In this document: positions 7,478-15,317 of the stretch, piece by piece
Numbering within the stretch: position 1 is the stretch's first letter
Layout: each line of letters starts with the position of its first letter
NCBI GenBank assembly: GCA_009886045.1
Contig: VFJO01000023.1
Location: 1-32,605 of the forward strand
Length of the DNA: 32,605 nucleotides
DNA from: Verrucomicrobiota bacterium
GTDB lineage: Bacteria; Verrucomicrobiota; Verrucomicrobiia; Chthoniobacterales; Terrimicrobiaceae
Direction: 5' to 3'
Made by a program: the position numbers and the translations under genes
Notes under the pieces: model-generated
What the model saw: only the letters and a program-made list of their open reading frames with translations
Database searches by the model: none
Told to the model about the DNA's origin: nothing

Positions 7478-9040
7478 ATGAATGACCCGATTCTTCCTAC
7501 GGCGGAGAGCATGCAGCGCCGTTTGCAGGAGTTGTTGCGATCTTCGTTTGCCACGCCTGCGGCCTCCGCTAACGAGCCAGAGACGCCATCGGCCACTCTC
7601 GACCCTGTTCCCCAAGCGGTCCGAGATTTTCACCTCACACCGAAGAAGATCAAAGCCCACCTCGACCGCTTTGTCATCCAGCAGGATGAGGCCAAGAAGG
7701 TCTTGGGAATTGCCGTTTGCGATCACTACAACAATGCGCGGGTCATGGCCTCGCGCCCAGCCGACGCCGCGCCCCTCGAGTATTCCAAGCAGAATGTCCT
7801 CCTCGCGGGTCCGACGGGTGTTGGTAAGACCTACCTCGTCAAACATGTCGCTGAACTTATCGGTGTTCCTTTCGTGAAGGCGGATGCCACAAAATTCAGC
7901 GAAACCGGCTATGTTGGCGGGGATGTGGATGACCTCGTTCGAGAGCTTGTGCAGAAGGCCGATGGCAATTTGGGCCTTGCTCAGTACGGCATTATCTATA
8001 TTGACGAAATCGATAAAATTGCTACGCCCTCGGACGTCATCGGGCGCGATGTGAGCGGGCGTGGCGTGCAGACAACGATGCTCAAGCTCATGGAGGAAAC
8101 CGATGTTCCCCTGCGCGGAGGTAACGATCTGCAGTCACAAATCCAAGCTGCGATGGAGTTTCAAAAACGGGGTAAAGTTGCGAAGGAGACTCTGAACACT
8201 CGGCACATCCTTTTCATTGTCTCTGGTGCCTTTGATAGGCTTGGGGAGATTGTTTCCCGCCGTTTGAAAAAATCCGGCATGGGATTTGGGGCGGCCCCGG
8301 CATCGGCTGTGAGCGACTCTGGAGAGTTGCTCAGATTTGCCGGCACGAGAGACTTTGTGGGTTACGGCCTTGAGCCGGAATTTATCGGTCGCCTGCCAGT
8401 GAGAGTCGTTTGCGACAGACTCAGTGAGCAGGATCTTTTCGATATTTTGCAGAAGTCCGAAGGCAGCCTGATTCGGCAGTATGAGCGAGCCTTTGCCGCC
8501 TACGGGATCGAGGCGGTCTATACGAATGAGGCTCTGCGGCACATCGCTTCTCTGGCTGGAGTCGAAGGCACGGGGGCTCGTGGGCTGATGACAGTTTGCG
8601 AGCGGCTCATGCGCGACTTCAAATATGAATTACCCGGTGCCCGGGTACGCTCGCTCGAGATCACGCCTGCTGTGCTTGCGAATCCCGCTGAGAGTATTTC
8701 CGAGTTGCTTAAGGTCGGGGAGGAGGAGGCCCGCCACATCCAGCATCTCGTCATCGACCAATTCGCAGAGCGCTTTGGTGGACAGCATGGATTCGTCCTT
8801 CGCTTTGATCCGGCAGCCATTGAAGCCATCCTCCGCATGGCCCTGGAAAAAAACATCCCTGCTCGTGACTTGTGTGAGAGCCTCTTTAAGGATTATCAAT
8901 TCGGACTTGGGCTGATCTCTCGGAACAGTGGCCAGTCGGAGTTTGTCATTCCCGCCGAGGCGGTGGATGCTCCCGACCGCGTGCTGAGCCAATGGGTTGT
9001 CGCCTCCTACCGAACGAAAGAAGAAAATGAAAAACCTTAA
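7478..9040 (+). CDS. ClpX-like AAA+ ATPase lacking the zinc-binding domain
   Basis: 520-residue AAA+ unfoldase of the ClpX subfamily; ClpX feeds unfolded proteins to the ClpP peptidase. Walker A is GPTGVGKT (111-118), Walker B IIYIDEID (172-179), the pore loop GYVG (144-147) and sensor II GARGL (366-370). A GMGFGA loop at 267-272 matches the ClpP-docking IGF loop with I changed to M. The N-terminal Cys4 zinc-binding domain, which binds adaptors in ordinary ClpX, is missing. It is replaced by a 45-residue Ala/Pro-rich stretch. The RKH pore loop is also not recognisable. After the small domain there is an extra region of about 100 residues (410-510). No clpP is next door. It overlaps the downstream cyclase gene by 14 bases. 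Confidence 0.85.
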   Translation: MNDPILPTAESMQRRLQELLRSSFATPAASANEPETPSATLDPVPQAVRDFHLTPKKIKAHLDRFVIQQDEAKKVLGIAVCDHYNNARVMASRPADAAPLEYSKQNVLLAGPTGVGKTYLVKHVAELIGVPFVKADATKFSETGYVGGDVDDLVRELVQKADGNLGLAQYGIIYIDEIDKIATPSDVIGRDVSGRGVQTTMLKLMEETDVPLRGGNDLQSQIQAAMEFQKRGKVAKETLNTRHILFIVSGAFDRLGEIVSRRLKKSGMGFGAAPASAVSDSGELLRFAGTRDFVGYGLEPEFIGRLPVRVVCDRLSEQDLFDILQKSEGSLIRQYERAFAAYGIEAVYTNEALRHIASLAGVEGTGARGLMTVCERLMRDFKYELPGARVRSLEITPAVLANPAESISELLKVGEEEARHIQHLVIDQFAERFGGQHGFVLRFDPAAIEAILRMALEKNIPARDLCESLFKDYQFGLGLISRNSGQSEFVIPAEAVDAPDRVLSQWVVASYRTKEENEKP

Positions 9041-10292
9041 AGCCAGTCTTGTCATCGGCGCGATCAGCGTCTTCCTGTCGATGCTATTGTTTGCGACCGG
9101 ACTGCCTACTGCGAGCGATGCCCTTTTGCTGAAGTGGCTCAACATCCCTCAGGATGGACGCCCTCTGGCTGGTACTTCCTGGATTATGGTGTGGGTGTTC
9201 GCTTTCGGAGTCGCTTGGGTTTGGGTGGATCTGACGAAGCCTGTGCTGAAGACTTTGCTCTCCGTGGCAGCCATCTTACTCCTTGCCACTTGGGCGCCAG
9301 TGCTTTCGCTCCATGGAAAGTTTTTTTCTCCTGTGCTCCCCATTTTTGCCGTTCTGTGTACCAGCTGCCTTGCGTTTGGTTGGGGAAAAACCCGCCACGG
9401 TCAACGCAACCAACTTCTCGAACGTTTGTTTGGACTCCGACTGCCGAAGGCTGCATTTCAATCCATCATCGCCTCCGATGTCTCACCAGACTTTCCTGGA
9501 CGCGTCGTGAATGCCTCGGTGCTGGTGATGGCGGTTCAAAATCACGCTGAACTCATGGAGCTTTTGCCACCGGAGAGCTACACCGCCATTACGAATTTGT
9601 ACTTGAAAACCGCTTCCGACTACCTTGTGGATTCGGGAGCGTATTTGGATGAGTGCAACGGCGAGTGCATACGCGTCGTCTTCGGGGCTCCGATTGGCGA
9701 CCCGCGTCACGCGGTCCGGGCTTGTCGCGCAGCAATTGATTTGGCGGCGCGCCTCGACGACTTGAACAAAGAGTGCGACGCCAAGTGGCAGCGCCGGCTC
9801 GATGTGCGCATGGGGCTGGATACCGGCGACATCATTGCAGGCGTTTTTGGTGGCGGTCGCCTCGGAAGTTTCAGCGTTGCGGGGCCGGCTGTGGATTTTG
9901 CGCGACGCCTCTGTGCCGCCAGTTCGATGTATGGAGCGCGTATTCTCATTGGCCCCGATGCTTACAGCCCCGCTTCCGAGTCTGTCGAAGTTCGGCCCAT
10001 TGAAATTCTCAAGGTCGCTGAGAAACGCCGCCGTGTGGAAATCTACGAAATCCTCGCACCCAAGCATGCGCTCTCGCCTGAGCGCGAACGCAGTCGCGAC
10101 CACTTCTGGACGGGCGTCCTCCATTATCGCGAAAGACAGTGGGATAAGGCGGTGGATGAATTCACCAAAGCGCGCATCACTGGCATCCCAGATGCCGCGC
10201 TGGATTTTTACCTCCGCCGCATCGAGCAGGCCCGCCGTCCGGCCTTTGACGCTCATAAGGAATCCGTGCCCGCCCTCTTCCATGCAGCCTGA
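9027..10292 (+). CDS. Membrane-bound class III nucleotide cyclase homologue, probably inactive
   Basis: 421 residues from the ATG at 9027, chosen over the track TTG at 8997 because GAAAGAAG precedes it. The N-terminus has about four membrane helices (4-26, 51-68, 75-95, 102-119). A class III adenylate/guanylate cyclase fold follows at about 160-345, then a short TPR-like tail (WTGVLHYRERQWDKAVDEF) typical of such cyclases. Key residues are altered: the first metal Asp of the F-x-D-I strand is Ala in VLVMAVQNH, the second metal G-D is G-E in NGECIRVVFGAP, and the V-N-x-A-x-R Asn is Asp in AVDFARRL. Hence I expect loss of cyclase chemistry and a sensing or scaffolding role. It overlaps clpX-like and the adenylyltransferase gene on both sides. 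Confidence 0.8.
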   Translation: MKNLKASLVIGAISVFLSMLLFATGLPTASDALLLKWLNIPQDGRPLAGTSWIMVWVFAFGVAWVWVDLTKPVLKTLLSVAAILLLATWAPVLSLHGKFFSPVLPIFAVLCTSCLAFGWGKTRHGQRNQLLERLFGLRLPKAAFQSIIASDVSPDFPGRVVNASVLVMAVQNHAELMELLPPESYTAITNLYLKTASDYLVDSGAYLDECNGECIRVVFGAPIGDPRHAVRACRAAIDLAARLDDLNKECDAKWQRRLDVRMGLDTGDIIAGVFGGGRLGSFSVAGPAVDFARRLCAASSMYGARILIGPDAYSPASESVEVRPIEILKVAEKRRRVEIYEILAPKHALSPERERSRDHFWTGVLHYRERQWDKAVDEFTKARITGIPDAALDFYLRRIEQARRPAFDAHKESVPALFHAA

Positions 10293-10758
10293 TTCCCCCC
10301 GCATCATCTCACCTGCGGAGGCGCGGTTTGAATGTGAAAGCCTCCACCGTGAGGAAAAAAAACTTGTTTTTACCAATGGGTGCTTCGACGTCCTCCATCG
10401 AGGGCATGCCCATTATCTGGCATTTGCGAGAGCGCAGGGTGACGCCTTGGTGGTTGGACTCAACAGCGACGCTTCTGTTCGCCGAGCCAAAGGCCCCACG
10501 CGTCCTGTCAACACAGAGCAAGACCGCGCCTTTGTTCTTGGTTCGCTTCGGGCGGTGGATTTTGTCGTGATTTTTGATGACGATGAACCTCGGGACCTCA
10601 TCGCCCAAATCCTCCCCGACGTGCTCGTGAAAGGCAAAGACTGGGCCCACTATGTCAGTGGGCGGGACATCGTTGAAGCCTATGGAGGCAAAGTGGTGCT
10701 TGCCGAGATGGTCGAAGGAAAATCCACCACCTCCACGATCGAGCGGTTGCGAGCCTGA
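10282..10758 (+). CDS. rfaE2: D-glycero-beta-D-manno-heptose 1-phosphate adenylyltransferase
   Basis: 158-residue nucleotidyltransferase equivalent to the C-terminal half of HldE. It transfers AMP from ATP to heptose 1-phosphate in ADP-heptose synthesis for lipopolysaccharide core. FTNGCFDVLHRGHAHYL carries the HxGH catalytic motif (His39, His42), and GRDIVEAYGG with a later KSTTSTIERL closes the fold. The track reports it inside a longer ORF from 9802; the true start is the ATG at 10282, which overlaps the cyclase stop by 11 bases. The separate kinase half (HldE-N) is not in the window. With kdsD further right it points to an LPS-bearing outer membrane. Confidence 0.9.
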   Translation: MQPDSPRIISPAEARFECESLHREEKKLVFTNGCFDVLHRGHAHYLAFARAQGDALVVGLNSDASVRRAKGPTRPVNTEQDRAFVLGSLRAVDFVVIFDDDEPRDLIAQILPDVLVKGKDWAHYVSGRDIVEAYGGKVVLAEMVEGKSTTSTIERLRA

Positions 10759-10832
10759 GTTCCCAAGTTTCTCGGAATGGGTAGTTTCAGGCTTCCTTGG
10801 GCGGCTCTGGCCCTTGGTAGGGAAAAATATTC

Positions 10833-11135
10833 TTACTTAGCTACCGGGATCACATCCGGAGTTAGTGCTTTTGCAAGGGAGACTAGGCCTTTGTACTTTT
10901 TTCCTGTCTTTTTCACCATGCCACGCGACACGAGATTCTGGAGTTTTTCGTACGCTCTCAGGCGGAGCATCTCTTCGCCGCCGCTTGCTGCATTGCGCGC
11001 TTTGAGGCGCTCGTGGACTAATTCGAATAACTGCTTGAATTCAAACGATGTCTTTTTAGTAAGAACTGCTACCAGTTCCTCGGTAACCAAATCTGGTCCG
11101 CGTCGGGAGAACGCACTTTTACGTTGCATTAGCAT
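10833..11135 (-). CDS. Small basic protein, unknown function
   Basis: 100-residue Lys/Arg-rich protein I do not recognise. It opens MLMQRKSAFSRRGPDLVTEEL and has mostly helical character (FKQLFELVHERLKARNA, RLRAYEKLQNLVSRGMVKK), ending in a short strand-like KKYKGLVSL. The helix, helix, then G-M-V-K-K-x-G-K-K-Y-K-G order looks like a winged-helix fold, so DNA or RNA binding is possible, but that is inference. AAGGA lies nine bases before the first ATG, a good ribosome-binding site that supports the gene being real. An alternative ATG is two codons in. It is transcribed towards rfaE2 from the side of the tRNA-Leu promoter region. Confidence 0.65.
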   Translation of the reverse strand: MLMQRKSAFSRRGPDLVTEELVAVLTKKTSFEFKQLFELVHERLKARNAASGGEEMLRLRAYEKLQNLVSRGMVKKTGKKYKGLVSLAKALTPDVIPVAK

Positions 11136-11269
11136 TAGGGAACATCCTTACCATAGCCTGAGAGAATTGTCCACCATTTGTTTCATTTTTTTGCAAGTCG
11201 CTTGTAAAATGTAAAGTGCGGTTTTGCAGAAATAAGTTGGGAGGGGCCTATGCTTTTGGGAAATTCGGA

Positions 11270-11298
11270 TTTACAAGGCGGCTTACGCGATACATCAT
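11270..11298 (+). promoter_or_regulatory. Possible promoter of tRNA-Leu
   Basis: TTTACA (11270-11275) and CATCAT (11293-11298) are spaced 17 bases apart, with the expected start about seven bases before the mature tRNA. The -10 match is only four of six. The rest of 11136-11311 shows no gene. Confidence 0.3.
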
Positions 11299-11311
11299 AT
11301 GCGGGTAGTAA

Positions 11312-11393
11312 GCTCACGTGGCGGAACTGGCAGACGCATACGACTCAGGATCGTATGGGGTAACCCGTGGAGGTTCGAGTCCTCTCGTGAGCA
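11312..11393 (+). tRNA. tRNA-Leu (anticodon CAG)
   Basis: A full cloverleaf can be folded by eye: acceptor GCTCACG pairs with CGTGAGC, the D-arm holds TGGCGGAACTGGCAGAC, and the anticodon stem TACGA/TCGTA encloses CTCAGGA with anticodon CAG. A class II variable arm (TGGGGTAACCCGT) and T-arm GGAGG-TTCGAGT-CCTCT follow. The discriminator is A and CCA is not encoded. The long variable arm and the anticodon agree on leucine (codon CUG). The track ORF starting at 11318 is an artefact over this gene. Confidence 0.97.
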
Positions 11394-11420
11394 TAATCCT
11401 TCGCCCGGATACTAAAAAAA

Positions 11421-12125
11421 GTGGACAAGCACCTTGCTCAAAAAAATCCGGAATTTGTATGCAATACGTTCGCATCTATTGCAGGGCGATACGATTTGGC
11501 AAATCACCTTCTGAGTGGAGGGATGGATTTTCTCTGGAGGGCTAAGATGTCGCGTCTTGTGGCTGAGTGCAGCCCCAAGCAGGTTTTGGACCTCGCCACC
11601 GGCAGCGGGGATTTGGCACTGGCGATCAAGAAGACCTGTCCCGCAGCACGAATCACAGCGGCCGACTTTTGTCTGCCGATGCTTGAGCAAGCCCGTCGCA
11701 AGGGTGTCGAAAAACTGGTCCAAGCGGATGGCTTGGCATTGCCTTTTTCGGATGGCGCGTTTGACGTGATCACGGTTGCTTTCGGGCTTCGTAATATGGC
11801 GGATTGGAAGGTCGCAATTTTGGAGATGAACCGTGTTCTTCGGAAGGGAGGAACGCTCTTTATTTTGGATTTTTCCCTGCCTGAGTGGCAGCCCTTGCTT
11901 TCTTTTTACCGCCTTTACCTTCACCACGTCCTTCCGCATCTCGCGCATTGGGCCACCCAGCACAAGGAGGCCTACGAGTATCTTGGAGGTTCCATCGAGA
12001 CGTTTCCCAGCGGCTTAAAAATGAATGCCCTCCTGTCGGCATGTGGTTTCACCTGTCGGGTTCCCAGGCCCCTGACGCTCGGTGTTGTCTCGATCTACTC
12101 GGGCAGCAAAGCGGGAAAGTCCTAG
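11421..12125 (+). CDS. ubiE: Demethylmenaquinone / 2-methoxy-polyprenyl-benzoquinol methyltransferase
   Basis: 234-residue SAM-dependent methyltransferase of the UbiE/MenG family, performing the C-methylation that finishes menaquinone (or a step of ubiquinone). The family opening F-x-x-I-A-x-R-Y-D-L-x-N-H-L-L-S-x-G is clear at residues 17-34. SAM motif I is VLDLATGSGDLAL, motif II region ADFCLPMLEQA, and VAFGLRNMADW is the family motif near the active site. It begins with GTG 27 bases after the tRNA. No menaquinone genes are adjacent; menaquinone is the likelier product if this is a Verrucomicrobiota genome, but the sequence does not decide. Confidence 0.92.
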   Translation: MDKHLAQKNPEFVCNTFASIAGRYDLANHLLSGGMDFLWRAKMSRLVAECSPKQVLDLATGSGDLALAIKKTCPAARITAADFCLPMLEQARRKGVEKLVQADGLALPFSDGAFDVITVAFGLRNMADWKVAILEMNRVLRKGGTLFILDFSLPEWQPLLSFYRLYLHHVLPHLAHWATQHKEAYEYLGGSIETFPSGLKMNALLSACGFTCRVPRPLTLGVVSIYSGSKAGKS

Positions 12126-12139
12126 TCGCCTTTGGAGAA

Positions 12140-13219
12140 TCAATCTCCGAAAGAAATCTCCACGGCGCGGGCGTGCTCCACTAATTGGCCTCGCGGATCA
12201 ACACGGCGCATTTTGTGGACGGCATCGGAGATGGGGACTGCGCAGGTTGCGTGATTTCGATAACTAACCATCGAGCCAAAATTCCCCTCGGCGATGAGTT
12301 GGACGGCCTTGATGCCAAAGCGAGTGCCGAGTATGCGGTCTAGCATGGTGGGTGCGCCTCCGCGTTGAAGATGGCCGAGAACGCAGGTGCGGACCTCCTT
12401 GCCTGTGCGATTGCCAATCTCGCGGCTCACAATTTCTCCAATGCCTCCGAGGCGATTTTCGCCATTTGCATTTTGGAGTCGGGACACGCGTCCATCTTTG
12501 GGTTTTGCGCCTTCGGCAATGACGACCATGGTGCATTTTGCACCCTCTCGTTCTCTGCGCAGAACTTCCGCTGCCACTCGAGAAAATTCGAAGGGGATTT
12601 CAGGGATGAGAATGATATCCGCTCCGCCTGCGAGGCCGCCATGGAGGGCGATCCAGCCCGCATGGCGCCCCATGACTTCGATAACCATGACGCGTTTGTG
12701 GCTGGTAGCAGTCGTGTGGAGGCGGTCGAGGGAACTTGCGACACACTCCACGGCGGAGTCGAAGCCGAATGTCATGTCGGTGGCCTCAAGGTCGTTGTCG
12801 ATGGTTTTTGGAACTCCGATGACTGGTAGCCCTGCCTGGTGCAATTGAAGGGCAATGTTGAGGGACCCGTCGCCCCCGACGACGATGAGTCCTTGAAGAT
12901 TTAGGGATTGGAAGGTTTGGCGGGTTTTGCCTAGGACTTCTGCAGGTATGAACGAGCCCTGGCGTCCGCTGCTACGAGAGATGAATTGGCCTTTATTGAC
13001 TGTGCCGAGGAGGGTGCCCCCGAGGTGCATGATGCCAGCCGTGATTCGGCGGTCCAGAATCATGTAGTCTGTGGTGGAGAGTAGCCCTTCGAATCCGTCT
13101 TGAAATCCGACGAGTTCCCAGCCGAGTTTCTCTGAGGCTCGGCTGGCGGCTCGTAGAACGGCATTGAGGCCTGGGCAGTCGCCGCCGCTTGTAAGGATTC
13201 CGATGCGTTTGCGATCCAT
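12140..13219 (-). CDS. pfkA: 6-phosphofructokinase, probably ATP-dependent (mixed signature)
   Basis: 359-residue phosphofructokinase of the short PfkA family. The phosphoryl-donor loop is GILTSGGDCPGLNA, the donor site VVGGDGSLNIA (115-118 GGDG) and the catalytic loop PKTIDND (137-143, Asp141 the base). EVMGRHAGWIA and the later LQRGGAPTMLDRI bind fructose 6-phosphate. The donor determinants are mixed: Gly in GGDG is the ATP type, while Lys in PKTIDND is the PPi-type residue (E. coli PfkA has Gly there). Such Gly/Lys enzymes are known in group III PFKs and may use ATP; this is inference. It lies 12 bases after a DD-carboxypeptidase gene in the same direction. A second, PPi-type enzyme is encoded at the right end. 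Confidence 0.93.
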   Translation of the reverse strand: MDRKRIGILTSGGDCPGLNAVLRAASRASEKLGWELVGFQDGFEGLLSTTDYMILDRRITAGIMHLGGTLLGTVNKGQFISRSSGRQGSFIPAEVLGKTRQTFQSLNLQGLIVVGGDGSLNIALQLHQAGLPVIGVPKTIDNDLEATDMTFGFDSAVECVASSLDRLHTTATSHKRVMVIEVMGRHAGWIALHGGLAGGADIILIPEIPFEFSRVAAEVLRREREGAKCTMVVIAEGAKPKDGRVSRLQNANGENRLGGIGEIVSREIGNRTGKEVRTCVLGHLQRGGAPTMLDRILGTRFGIKAVQLIAEGNFGSMVSYRNHATCAVPISDAVHKMRRVDPRGQLVEHARAVEISFGD

Positions 13220-13231
13220 CTTGGGTGGGCT

Positions 13232-14149
13232 CTAGAGGCTGGTGGACTTTTTTGTTGGCCGACCTTGAGTGGCCCAGGCGTTGTAGAGACTCCAGCCTCG
13301 TGTCACCAGTGCCTGGCCTTCTGTAAAGCGGCTGGGTGAATTGAGCAACACGATATGGATGCGGCGGGGGGTAATAAAAACTTTTTCCCCCTCGCGTTCG
13401 GACTCCGGTGAGCGGGTGGAAGAGATAATGAGGCACTCCCCGGCGAGGCGTGTGCGACCGGTTTTGACTCCATCGATTCCATCAACACCCAAGAGCTCAT
13501 TGGTATTTTTGATTTCAAATGGTGTGTCTACTCCCGCGCGGAGCATGTGGATCTGACGCGATTTCTGGGACACGTAGAAAGCGAAGCCTGCGTTATTGTA
13601 AGCGTAGCGCACCAAGCGGGCGAGGTCTTCGGCCGTCGAGTACGGCGTGGCCACATCGGTGCGGTGATCCATTCCCGAGGGGTTGAGGAAAAGTGTGCGC
13701 TTCATAAAAAGCGTCCTCGCGAGGGCGTTCATGTGTGCGACGAAATTTCCAATGGGCGGGAGACCCTCGGGGTTTGCAACCTGAGCGCCGACATGGTTGG
13801 CAAGCGTCTGGGCGGCGATGTTATCCGATCCAAGCAGGGCGCAATAAATCAGGTCGCGGAGGCTCACGGAATCGCCCGGTTGAAGGCCTACGGAGCTCAC
13901 AGATCCATCGGCTGCGGCTTGGGGAGGCACTTCGGCGAGTGAGGCCAGGTCGGCTTTCTTCAGGTCGGCCCAGTCGAGCACGACGAGTGCGGTGGCAATT
14001 TTCGTTAGGCTGGCGATTTGGACTTTCGCATTTTTATTTTTGGACTCGAGGATCGTCCCGGTCTGGTTATCCACGATGATGTAGTTTTCCGCAGCCTGTG
14101 AGGAAAAGAGGAATGCACTGAGGAATATGGCAGTGATGAGTTTTTTCAT
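13232..14149 (-). CDS. dacA: D-alanyl-D-alanine carboxypeptidase (S11, PBP5-like)
   Basis: 305-residue penicillin-binding protein that trims the terminal D-Ala from peptidoglycan stem peptides in the periplasm. A signal peptide is obvious (MKKLITAIFLSAFLFSSQA, cleavage near residue 20). The three serine-transferase motifs are present: SLTK (Ser47, Lys50), SDN (108-110) and KTG (229-231). The protein stops soon after the catalytic domain, without the C-terminal beta domain and amphipathic membrane anchor of E. coli PBP5, so it may be soluble in the periplasm. It shares a transcript with the downstream phosphofructokinase (12-base gap) and is divergent from trpS. Confidence 0.9.
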   Translation of the reverse strand: MKKLITAIFLSAFLFSSQAAENYIIVDNQTGTILESKNKNAKVQIASLTKIATALVVLDWADLKKADLASLAEVPPQAAADGSVSSVGLQPGDSVSLRDLIYCALLGSDNIAAQTLANHVGAQVANPEGLPPIGNFVAHMNALARTLFMKRTLFLNPSGMDHRTDVATPYSTAEDLARLVRYAYNNAGFAFYVSQKSRQIHMLRAGVDTPFEIKNTNELLGVDGIDGVKTGRTRLAGECLIISSTRSPESEREGEKVFITPRRIHIVLLNSPSRFTEGQALVTRGWSLYNAWATQGRPTKKSTSL

Positions 14150-14266
14150 GGCACGCTAAGCGAGCAAAATCTGTGTGAGCGCGACGATAGCCGGAGGGGA
14201 GGTCGTTTCAAACCCTTTTCAAAAAAGAAGGATTTTCCGCAGCGGTGGACATGGTATTCAAGCAGG

Positions 14267-15232
14267 ATGCGTATTCTTTCCGGCATTCAGCCTTCTGGAA
14301 CCCTCCATCTGGGAAATTATTTTGGCATGATGAAGCCTGCAATCGAGCTTCAAGAGCAGGGGGAGGCCTATTACTTCATAGCAGACCTGCATGCGCTCAC
14401 CACGGTGCACGATGCCGCCGCGTTGCGTGCCAACGTGCGGGAGTTGGCGGTGGATTTTCTCGCCTGTGGACTAGATCCGGCGCGGGCGGTTTTTTTTCGT
14501 CAATCGGACGTGCCTGCGGTGGCCGAGTTGGCTTGGATTTTGAGCACGGTGACTCCGATGGGTCTGCTTGAGCGGTGCCACTCGTTCAAGGATAAGACCG
14601 CTCGAGGCTTGGCGGCCTCGCACGGTTTGTTTGCCTATCCTGTGCTCATGGCTGCAGATATTCTCATTTGTGATAGCGACCTCGTGCCGGTGGGAAGGGA
14701 TCAGAAGCAGCATCTTGAGGTGGCTCGCGACATTGCGGTAAAGATGAATGAGATTTTTGGTGAGATTTTCAAACTCCCTCAGCCGAGTATTCTTGACGAG
14801 ACGGCGGTTGTGCCCGGTTTGGATGGGGCCAAGATGAGCAAGAGCTACAATAACACGATCGAGATTTTTGCTCCTGAGGGTGTGCTTCGGAAAAAAATCA
14901 TGGGGATCAAAACCGATTCCACTGCGGTTGACTTGCCGAAGCCGACCGATGGTTCCGTGATTCTCGATCTCTACAAGCTTGTCGCCTCCGCCGGGGAGTA
15001 CGATGAGATGGGGGATGCGTTCCGCAATGGCGGGACGGGTTACGGGGATTTGAAGAAGCGACTGTTCTCTGGAATTTGGGAATTTTTTGCTCCTTTCCGT
15101 GTCCGGCGTGAAGAAATTTTGTCGAATCCGGACTTTGTGGATCGCGTCCTATCCGATGGCGCTGAGAAAGCGAGGGAGGCTTCGGATTCCGTAATGAAGC
15201 GGGTGAGGGCGGCAGTGGGTATCGGCGCTTGA
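14267..15232 (+). CDS. trpS: Tryptophanyl-tRNA synthetase
   Basis: 321-residue class Ic synthetase that charges tRNA-Trp. The HIGH-type motif is in PSGTLHLGNYFG at residues 8-19 and the KMSKS loop in DGAKMSKSYNN near residue 190. DLHALTTVHD and the GRDQKQHLEVARDIA segment are the usual tryptophan/ATP-binding parts. Length is normal for bacterial TrpRS. AGCAGG stands directly before the ATG. The 117-base gap to the divergent carboxypeptidase gene must hold both promoters, but I see no clear boxes and no T-box leader. Confidence 0.96.
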   Translation: MRILSGIQPSGTLHLGNYFGMMKPAIELQEQGEAYYFIADLHALTTVHDAAALRANVRELAVDFLACGLDPARAVFFRQSDVPAVAELAWILSTVTPMGLLERCHSFKDKTARGLAASHGLFAYPVLMAADILICDSDLVPVGRDQKQHLEVARDIAVKMNEIFGEIFKLPQPSILDETAVVPGLDGAKMSKSYNNTIEIFAPEGVLRKKIMGIKTDSTAVDLPKPTDGSVILDLYKLVASAGEYDEMGDAFRNGGTGYGDLKKRLFSGIWEFFAPFRVRREEILSNPDFVDRVLSDGAEKAREASDSVMKRVRAAVGIGA

Positions 15233-15262
15233 TATTTGCTCGTTGTTCGGAGGCACAAAAAA

Positions 15263-15300
15263 GCGGATGCCTCCCAATCTGGTGGCATCCGCCTTTCTTT
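15263..15300. terminator. Bidirectional rho-independent terminator
   Basis: GCGGATGCC (15263-15271) pairs perfectly with GGCATCCGC (15284-15292). CTTTCTTT follows on the plus strand, and AAAAAA precedes, giving a T-tract on the minus strand. It can stop both trpS and the convergent GreA-fusion gene. Confidence 0.85.
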
Positions 15301-15317
15301 GATATTGTCTTTGGGAT

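Noticed and set aside
8997-9026. TTG start for the cyclase homologue
   Set aside because: The ten extra residues lie within the ClpX-like gene and a better ATG with a purine-rich leader is at 9027.
9802-10281. N-terminal extension of the heptose adenylyltransferase ORF
   Set aside because: This part is another frame of the cyclase gene; family likeness begins after the ATG at 10282.
11318-11545. 75-residue ORF beginning [11 protein letters not shown]
   Set aside because: It starts inside tRNA-Leu; this peptide is the well-known false translation of tRNA genes.
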